Shown: positions 57,998-64,000 of the stretch, piece after piece
Position numbering within the stretch: position 1 is the stretch's first letter
Layout: each line of letters begins with the position of its first letter
NCBI RefSeq assembly: GCF_019320115.1
Contig: NC_089584.1
Location: 73,315,533-73,379,532 of the forward strand
Source of the DNA: Miscanthus floridulus
Taxonomy: Eukaryota; Streptophyta; Magnoliopsida; Poales; Poaceae
Length of the DNA: 64,000 nt
Reading direction: 5' to 3'
Made by a program: the position numbers and the translations under genes
The notes under the pieces: generated by a model
Database searches by the model: none
What the model was told of the DNA's origin: nothing
Seen by the model: only the letters and a program-made list of their open reading frames with translations

Positions 57998-60422
57998 CTA
58001 AGGGTCGGACGGCGGGGCTGCAGCGGACGAGTCGGGCGCTGAAGTACGTGGAGCAAGATGGAACTGGGCGGCATCATCATCTGATCCTGAGCTCTGAACT
58101 GACTGACCCTCTGAAGCAGGAAGTGTCGCTGAAGCGGTCTGGGTCTGAGCTGGGGCTGGTGCTGCCTGTGACGCTGCAAGTAAGTCTGTCGTAGGATCTG
58201 ACGAGGCGACAGACGAGGGGAGCCTCTGAGTGGTCATGATAGCTGGAGCTGCTGTAGACGGTCCGGCAGTATGCATGTGAGGCGGAGTAGGCATGCCGGT
58301 CAACTCGCTGAATGATGCTCCAAGACTCCTGGAGACTGACGACTCAGGCACGAACAGCGAGGAAGACTGCTCTGGTGTAAAGCCCGTCTGAAAAGGCGTG
58401 AACTGCGGGGCAACACCCGGTGAGGCTAACCACTGGGACACCTGTACTGGAGGTGACGTGAACTGAACTGGAGGCTGTCCCTGACTCTGAAGCCCGATGG
58501 GCTGTACTGCTGGAGTCGTCGAAGTGGTAGGAGGCTGTGCAAGCTGGGGCGAAGGCTGTGGCATTGGGACCCCAATAGCTGTCACTACATGCTGCATGAA
58601 TCCCATGAGCTGCTGCTGCATTAGTAGCTGCTGGTGCTGAAGGAGCTGCTGCTGCCGCTGGAACTCGTCCTGACGAGCCTGAAACTGTGCGAAGTTGGCA
58701 GCTGTCTCCTGTGCCTGTCGTGTCTGATCCTGCTGCATCCGCTCAAGAATAGCAATGAGAGCGGGGTCTGTCTGTGGAGCAGGTGGAGCAGAACTGGAGC
58801 TACCGGCCTCTGCATCGTGTCTGCGTGGAGGCATCTGAGGTATAGGCTGGTAGTCGTCGTCGGAGCTATCACTGTACTCGCTCACCTCCTGCTGTGCCTC
58901 TAGCTCCTCCTCCTCAGTAGCTGCAATCCCTCTGATGATCTCATCCTGCTGAGCTGCAGACTCTGGCACGTCGGGGCGACGGCTAGGCTGACTGGGTGCC
59001 TGAGGAGTGGCGTGTCTGATCCGCTGTGACAGGTTGTAAGCTGGGAACTCTGTGGTGGCACCTGTATACTCATCCATCATGCCAGGGGGCTTATCCATCA
59101 CAACTCTGCGAATGAGGAAGGTGATCCAGTGAGCATAGGGAAGCTGCCTGCGACCCTTGAATCCCTCAGCTATAGTATCCTCCATCTCAGAAAGAAGGAG
59201 GTCCCAGATGTCAAACACTGTCATCTGCATGATGGCATTGAGAAGCCAGAGCTGTAAGCGAGTCAGGCCCTCCCTGTATCCCAACCTGGGAAGCAGTGTC
59301 CTCCTGATGATGGCCTCTAGTATCCTCGCTGTAGGAGTCAAGTCACTGGGGTTCCTGCTCGACCCCTCACCAAACGGCTCCTTGAAGCAATGCCGCACTA
59401 AGTCTGTAGGGGGCACCTACCCTCCATGAGGACGCCTGGGAGGCCCCTGCTGTCCATAGCAAACCTCATGCATCTTTACAGGCTGCTCCTGTAGTCTCAG
59501 TATCTCCCTGGCTCTGCCACTAGTCACTCTGTGGTCTTTGCCGTTGAAAGCAAAGTGAATGAATCTGTGATGAGGATCAACATAGAGCGAGGCATAAAAC
59601 TGACGGACCCAAGAAGGTACATATATCCCTGTCCGTCCAATCAGATCTGACAGTCCTGGCAAATATGACAAGTATTGCCGAATGCCCTCTCCGGCTGCTG
59701 CCACAATAGGACTCTATCTGACAGACCCTCTGTGATCTGAACACTGCCCCACTGTTAAGATATGCATTGTAGAAATCCTCATGCAGTGGCGTGTAGAACC
59801 CCTCAGCTGCTCTCTCATCCCTCCTCGGAGGAAACCATATCTCAAACTCAACAAACCGCAGCTGCTGAACCTGCCTGGCTGTAGCGGCCCTCAAGTCGAG
59901 GTGTACCACTGGAGGCGGACCCTCTGGTCTGGGCGGGGGACGTGAACCCCTGCGCCGTGTAACTGGCCTCGGTGGAACTGCAGCACTGGTACGACTCGAG
60001 CGGCGTAGCTGAGGTGCCGGCTCGGTCTCCTGACTCTCCTGAGTCTCCTGGGCTGGCTGAGGCTCTGCTGGTGGGGGCTGCTCCTGTGCTGACGGACCCT
60101 CCTCAATGGCAACCCGTCGTCCTGCCAACGTGGCAGTCCCAGCTGGACTACCATGACGACGCTCAGCCTCCTCAATCGCAGCTCTGACTGCGGGTGAAAC
60201 TGGCTGATCTGCAATGACAACTCCGCTGCGGGTACCACCTCTCTCGGCACGCTCTGCGGCCTCTGCAACAGCTGCTGCTCTCGCTGTCTCGGCGTCGGGG
60301 TACTTCCGCTTCTTGGATGTTACTTGCTTGGTTGACTTGCCTTTGGATCCGGCTGGCTGTCGAGGCGGGGGCCTCCGATCATCATCACCTGGACCACCAC
60401 CAACATTCTTGGTGCGAGCCAT
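57998..60422 (-). pseudogene. Env-like ORF of element B (copy 2), one frameshift and one stop
   Basis: The three TAG codons of copy 1 are CAG here. This copy has its own lesions: a 1-bp insertion near 59709 (CAATAGGACTC against CAATAGACTC) and a TAG at 59417-59419 where copy 1 has TTG. The C-terminal 472 codons (57998-59416) are open and include the coiled-coil and Pro/Gln-rich tail; the N-terminal part is open from 60422 to the insertion. Confidence 0.75.
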
Positions 60423-61246
60423 CTGAACTGACAAGATGGTGAACTGTCGCTGATGAAGATCAACTGTCAAACTGCTGCTTTCGAGGCTTGGCCTCGATCC
60501 TTACTCGCGAGCTTGGCTCCGAGTTTACTGCCAACTGCCAGACGAAACACAACGGAACCGACTCGCTGCACGATAGAATAGATGGATATACAAATAAATA
60601 CCATATATCTAATAGATGCGAAATCCTAATAGAGAAAGCAATGTAGATGCGAAATTGAATCGTATGGCTTTCTACCTGACGAAACGCGAACCGAGAAGAG
60701 GTAAGATATCACGCGGGGGATTCTCGGAACCGGGCTAGGGTTAGGTCAAACGCCCTGAATGCAATGGGGAATCAGTGCGATTAGAATTTGATCTAGGTCA
60801 CAATTGAGATCAAGATTGAAATACAAAGATTGCCATACCAATCAATGGGAGGATAGCCCTGGGCAACGATTGGGCAGCGAGGTGACCGGCGAGGTGCAGC
60901 AGAGGCGAGCTGGCGCGGTGGCTCGGCTGGAGCGCGACTGGCGAGCGGGGGCCGAGCGTGGAGGCGCGGCGAGGCGAAGGCACGACGGCGCGGCTAGTCA
61001 GGCGCACGGTGGCGCGGGCGCAGGCTGACCGGAGAGGTGGCGCGTGGCTGGGCTGCGACGGTGGCTCGGGCTAGGGCACGGCTGCGCGGGCGCGAGGTGA
61101 GGCGCGAGGAGGCGGCGGCGCAACGGTGCGGCGGCGACTTGGGCGCGGCGGCGGCTCGGCGAGGCAGCGGCGGCGTGGCTTGGTGGCGCGTGGGCTAGGG
61201 CACGGCGGCGGCTCGGGCTGAGGTCAAAGAAGAAAAGGAGACCCGG

Positions 61247-61254
61247 ATATATAA
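61247..61254 (-). promoter_or_regulatory. Internal TATA-like box of element B (copy 2)
   Basis: TTATATAT on the minus strand, unchanged from copy 1, upstream of the env-like ORF. Confidence 0.45.
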
Positions 61255-61315
61255 CCCCCAACACGCGACAGAGAAGGAAACGGGAAAAGAGTCCTTAAGA
61301 CGCGCGAGATCCACT

Positions 61316-61598
61316 GACCGGACGCTCCGGTGGTAGCGACCGGACGCTACCACCCAGCGTCCGGTCGATTCCAGAGAGGTCCAAATCCTCTGGAATCGCG
61401 ACCGGACGCGTCCGGTGGTCCATGACCGGACGCAGGCAGGGTCCGGTCAGTACAGCTTGCCCTTTCTTCATCGACCGGACGCTGGACCCTTTCTGACCGG
61501 ACGCACAGACGCAGCGTCCGGTCACTCCTTCAACAGCAGTTCACCTCCTGTGAACTGACCGGACGCTGGACAGCAGCGTCCGGTGCAGCGTCCGGTGC
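61316..61598. promoter_or_regulatory. Internal palindrome array of element B (copy 2)
   Basis: It contains two CAGCGTCCGGTG units instead of three. A segment reading CTTGCCCTTTCTTCATCGACC replaces the corresponding copy 1 segment; this local change is too large for simple point mutation. Confidence 0.6.
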
Positions 61599-61984
61599 AC
61601 CTTTTCCAGCAATTCTTCAACATACCTTCGCGCTACCTGTTCCCAATCAAGTCCCAACTTGAATAAGATCCAAATAAACACCAATTGGGACTGATGTGAG
61701 TGACCTCTCTCAAACCCTCATATTTTTCAAAATATTTTGCCTTAGGCTATAATTCTTTTTAAGAAAATAGGCAACAAGAGGGCAAATGGAACAAAATGAC
61801 AAAACAACATTCATGCATATGTAATACTTGTAAGTGAATCTAGTTGCTTGTCAAGTTTGATCCAAGGTTAAGCTTCTTCACACGCTTTTCGGCGGTTATC
61901 TTAACCATGTTAGACAAGCCCTATATGCATTGCCACAAATTAAACATGTTGTATTTTACAATGAATGCAAGGGACAACACAAGC

Positions 61985-64000
61985 TCAATTTTTTGTGAAG
62001 TTACTAAAATCAAGTACATTGAGCTCGTTCCGCAATCTACAAAATGTAGCTTCATCTAGCGGTTTAGTGAAGATATCCGCTAATTGATCTTCGGATCTTA
62101 CACCTTCTAGTGATATATCATTTTTAGCTACATGATCTCTTAGAAAGTGATGGCGGATATCTATATGCTTGGTGCGAGAGTGTTGAACCGGATTATTTGC
62201 AAGTTTTACCGCACTTTCATTGTCGCACAAAAGAGGTACTTTCTTTAGAACTACTCCATAGTCTAGTAAAGTTTGTTTCATGTATAATATTTGTGCACAA
62301 CAAGCACCCGCGGCAATGTATTCCGCTTCGGCGGTGGACAAAGCCACACTATTTTGTTTCTTGGAGGACCAAGACACAAGTGATCTACCAAGCAAATGGC
62401 ACCCTCCGGATGTGCTCTTTCTATCAACTTTGCATCCGGCGTAGTCCGAATCGGAATAGCCAAGTAATTCAAATAAAGCTCCTTTGGGATACCAAAGGCC
62501 AATGCTTGGTGTGTGCTTAAGATACCTAAGGATTCTTTTTACGGCAATTAAATGTGTTTCCTTAGGACTAGCTTGAAATCTAGCACACATACACACACTA
62601 AACATGATGTCGGGCCTAGATGCGGTTAAATATAACAAGCTACCAATCATAGAACGGTAGAGAGTTTGATCAACCGAGTTACCTCCCTCATCTAGGTCGA
62701 GATGTCCATTGGTAGGCATTGGGGTCTTGATTGGCTTACATTCATCCATCTTGAATCTCTTGAGAAGATCTTTTGTGTATTTCTCTTGAGAGATGAAGAT
62801 GCCTTCTTTCATTTGCTTGACTTGAAAACCAAGAAAGAATGTAAGCTCACCAATCATTGACATCTCGAACTCCTTAGACATCAATTCACCAAATTCTTTG
62901 CATGAGTCTTCATTTGATGATCCAAAGATGATATCATCAACATATACTTGACAAATGAAGATATGCCCATCAAGCTTCTTGGTGAATAGTGTGGTGTCGA
63001 CCTTCCCAATGGTGAAGCCCTTCTCAATAAGGAAATCCCGAAGGCGCTCATACCAAGCTCTTGGGGCTTGCTTAAGCCCATATAGTGCCTTGGACAACCT
63101 ATAAACATGATTAGGATATCTAGGGTCTTCAAACCCGGGAGGTTGATCAACATAGACTAGTTCATTAATAAAGCCATTTAAGAATGCACTTTTCACATCC
63201 ATTTGATATAGTTTCATTTCATGATGTGATGCATATGCAAGAAGGATACGGATGGCTTCTAATCTTGCAACCGGTGCAAAGGTTTCTCCAAAATCTAAAC
63301 CTTCAACTTGAGAGAACCCCTTTGCCACTAGTCTTGCCTTGTTCCTCACAACAACACCTTGATCATCTTGCTTGTTGCGGAACACCCACTTTGTTCCAAT
63401 GACTCTTGCATCTTTTGGTCGCTCTTCAAGATTCCAAACTTCATTGCGAGTGAAGTTGTTCAACTCTTCATGCATGGCATTGATCCAATCCGGATCTTTA
63501 AGAGCATCTTCTACCTTGGTAGGCTCATAGCAAGAGACAAAGGAGTGATGAGCAATAAATGAAGTAAGTTTTTGAGATCGAGTCATCACCCCCTTTGTTG
63601 GACTCCCTATGATGAGATCTTGTGGATGATCTTGTAGGAGAGGTGTATTTCTTCTATTGACCACTTGAGGAGGAGGTTGTGGAGCATCAACATCTTGTGC
63701 TTGTACCACCATTTGTTCATGGGAGATATGAGTATCTTCATTTTCTACTCTCCCAACTTTTTCACCATCTTGTGGTACATTTGATGAAGAGGGTTGATTA
63801 ATGACTTGTGCATCATCTTCATCATCTTTTGGCTTGATGTCTCCCACCGGAATATTCTTCATAGCCTCCCTCAATGGTTCATCACCTACATCATCAAGAT
63901 TCTCATGTGCTCCTTGGGAGCCGTTAGATTCATCAAATTCCACATCATATGTTTCTTCAACCAAGCCGGTGGCATGATTAAATACTCTATATGCTTTGGA
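61985..64000 (-). CDS. pol: Element B pol (copy 2): RT and RNase H, open to the window edge
   Basis: The frame is open from 64000 to the stop at 61985-61987, more than 660 codons. It begins in the linker after integrase ([21 protein letters not shown]), then has an acidic linker, complete RT with [10 protein letters not shown], and RNase H with SDSDYAG, STAEAEY and [10 protein letters not shown]. No internal lesion is seen, so this part could encode active enzyme if the rest of the element is intact. Integrase, protease, gag and the 5' LTR lie outside the window. Confidence 0.9.
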   Translation of the reverse strand, partial: SKAYRVFNHATGLVEETYDVEFDESNGSQGAHENLDDVGDEPLREAMKNIPVGDIKPKDDEDDAQVINQPSSSNVPQDGEKVGRVENEDTHISHEQMVVQAQDVDAPQPPPQVVNRRNTPLLQDHPQDLIIGSPTKGVMTRSQKLTSFIAHHSFVSCYEPTKVEDALKDPDWINAMHEELNNFTRNEVWNLEERPKDARVIGTKWVFRNKQDDQGVVVRNKARLVAKGFSQVEGLDFGETFAPVARLEAIRILLAYASHHEMKLYQMDVKSAFLNGFINELVYVDQPPGFEDPRYPNHVYRLSKALYGLKQAPRAWYERLRDFLIEKGFTIGKVDTTLFTKKLDGHIFICQVYVDDIIFGSSNEDSCKEFGELMSKEFEMSMIGELTFFLGFQVKQMKEGIFISQEKYTKDLLKRFKMDECKPIKTPMPTNGHLDLDEGGNSVDQTLYRSMIGSLLYLTASRPDIMFSVCMCARFQASPKETHLIAVKRILRYLKHTPSIGLWYPKGALFELLGYSDSDYAGCKVDRKSTSGGCHLLGRSLVSWSSKKQNSVALSTAEAEYIAAGACCAQILYMKQTLLDYGVVLKKVPLLCDNESAVKLANNPVQHSRTKHIDIRHHFLRDHVAKNDISLEGVRSEDQLADIFTKPLDEATFCRLRNELNVLDFSNFTKN

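Larger units (their letters stand above)
55928..64000 (-). mobile_element. Copia element B (copy 2), continues past the window end
   Basis: 3' LTR, PPT, env-like ORF, internal array and pol in the same order as copy 1. Here pol runs uninterrupted past the position equivalent to 30889. From the LTR onward it differs from copy 1 by dozens of substitutions, mostly transitions, in contrast to the near-identical upstream DNA. Confidence 0.9.

Overview
The window is plant nuclear DNA, almost certainly from a grass (Poaceae) and plausibly a panicoid/Andropogoneae species. The signs are class XI myosin exons with plant GT-AG introns, a Poaceae-type tRNA-derived SINE, many Tourist-like MITEs with TAA target duplications, and large SIRE/Maximus-type Ty1/copia elements with TGAAAG...CTTTCA LTR ends. 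The species cannot be named from the sequence.

The dominant architecture is one direct duplication. Positions 1-30889 recur at about +32770 (offset drifting from +32773 to +32756 through small indels) and are still matched to about 63645. The junction is at 30889/30890. There copy 1 of a minus-strand copia pol gene stops abruptly, while copy 2 reads through the equivalent point (about 63645). A unit of about 32.76 kb would therefore start at 30890 and, for copy 1, about 1.87 kb before the window. Whether this is a real tandem duplication or two haplotypes or contigs joined in assembly cannot be decided here. Differences between copies are very uneven: dense 1-bp indels in the first 1.5 kb, almost none from 2 to 23 kb, and many substitutions in the last 7.7 kb.

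Layout of one unit (copy 1): SINE tail and MITEs (1-1.6 kb); a 17-exon minus-strand tail-only class XI myosin gene without motor domain (2.55-6.13 kb); a decayed RNase H/zinc-binding RT remnant split by a Tourist MITE (8.0-8.9 kb); a sulfotransferase pseudogene with a MITE in its last codons (9.8-10.9 kb); GC-rich then AT-rich repeat DNA (11-13.5 kb); then a retrotransposon nest. In the nest an old reverse LTR remnant (C, 13.65-14.63 kb) was hit by plus-strand copia element A (14.635-23.158 kb, gag-pol with nine internal nonsense codons). Element A's 3' LTR was in turn hit by minus-strand copia element B (from 23.159 kb), which carries pol plus an extra 807-codon env-like ORF. Between the copies (30.89-32.77 kb) lie a short spacer, an 895-bp foldback MULE-like element with a perfect 10-bp target duplication, and the head of the SINE.

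The most interesting signal is a shared regulatory-looking architecture. Dense arrays of a GACCGGACGCGTCCGGTC palindrome lie about 40-60 bp upstream of a TATA box in the U3 of element A and in the U3 of element B. They occur a third time inside element B, between pol and the env-like ORF, again followed by a TATA-like box. This suggests an internal promoter driving the extra ORF. No complete intact protein-coding gene is demonstrated; the myosin tail gene of copy 1 is the only candidate whose recognised exons are all open.
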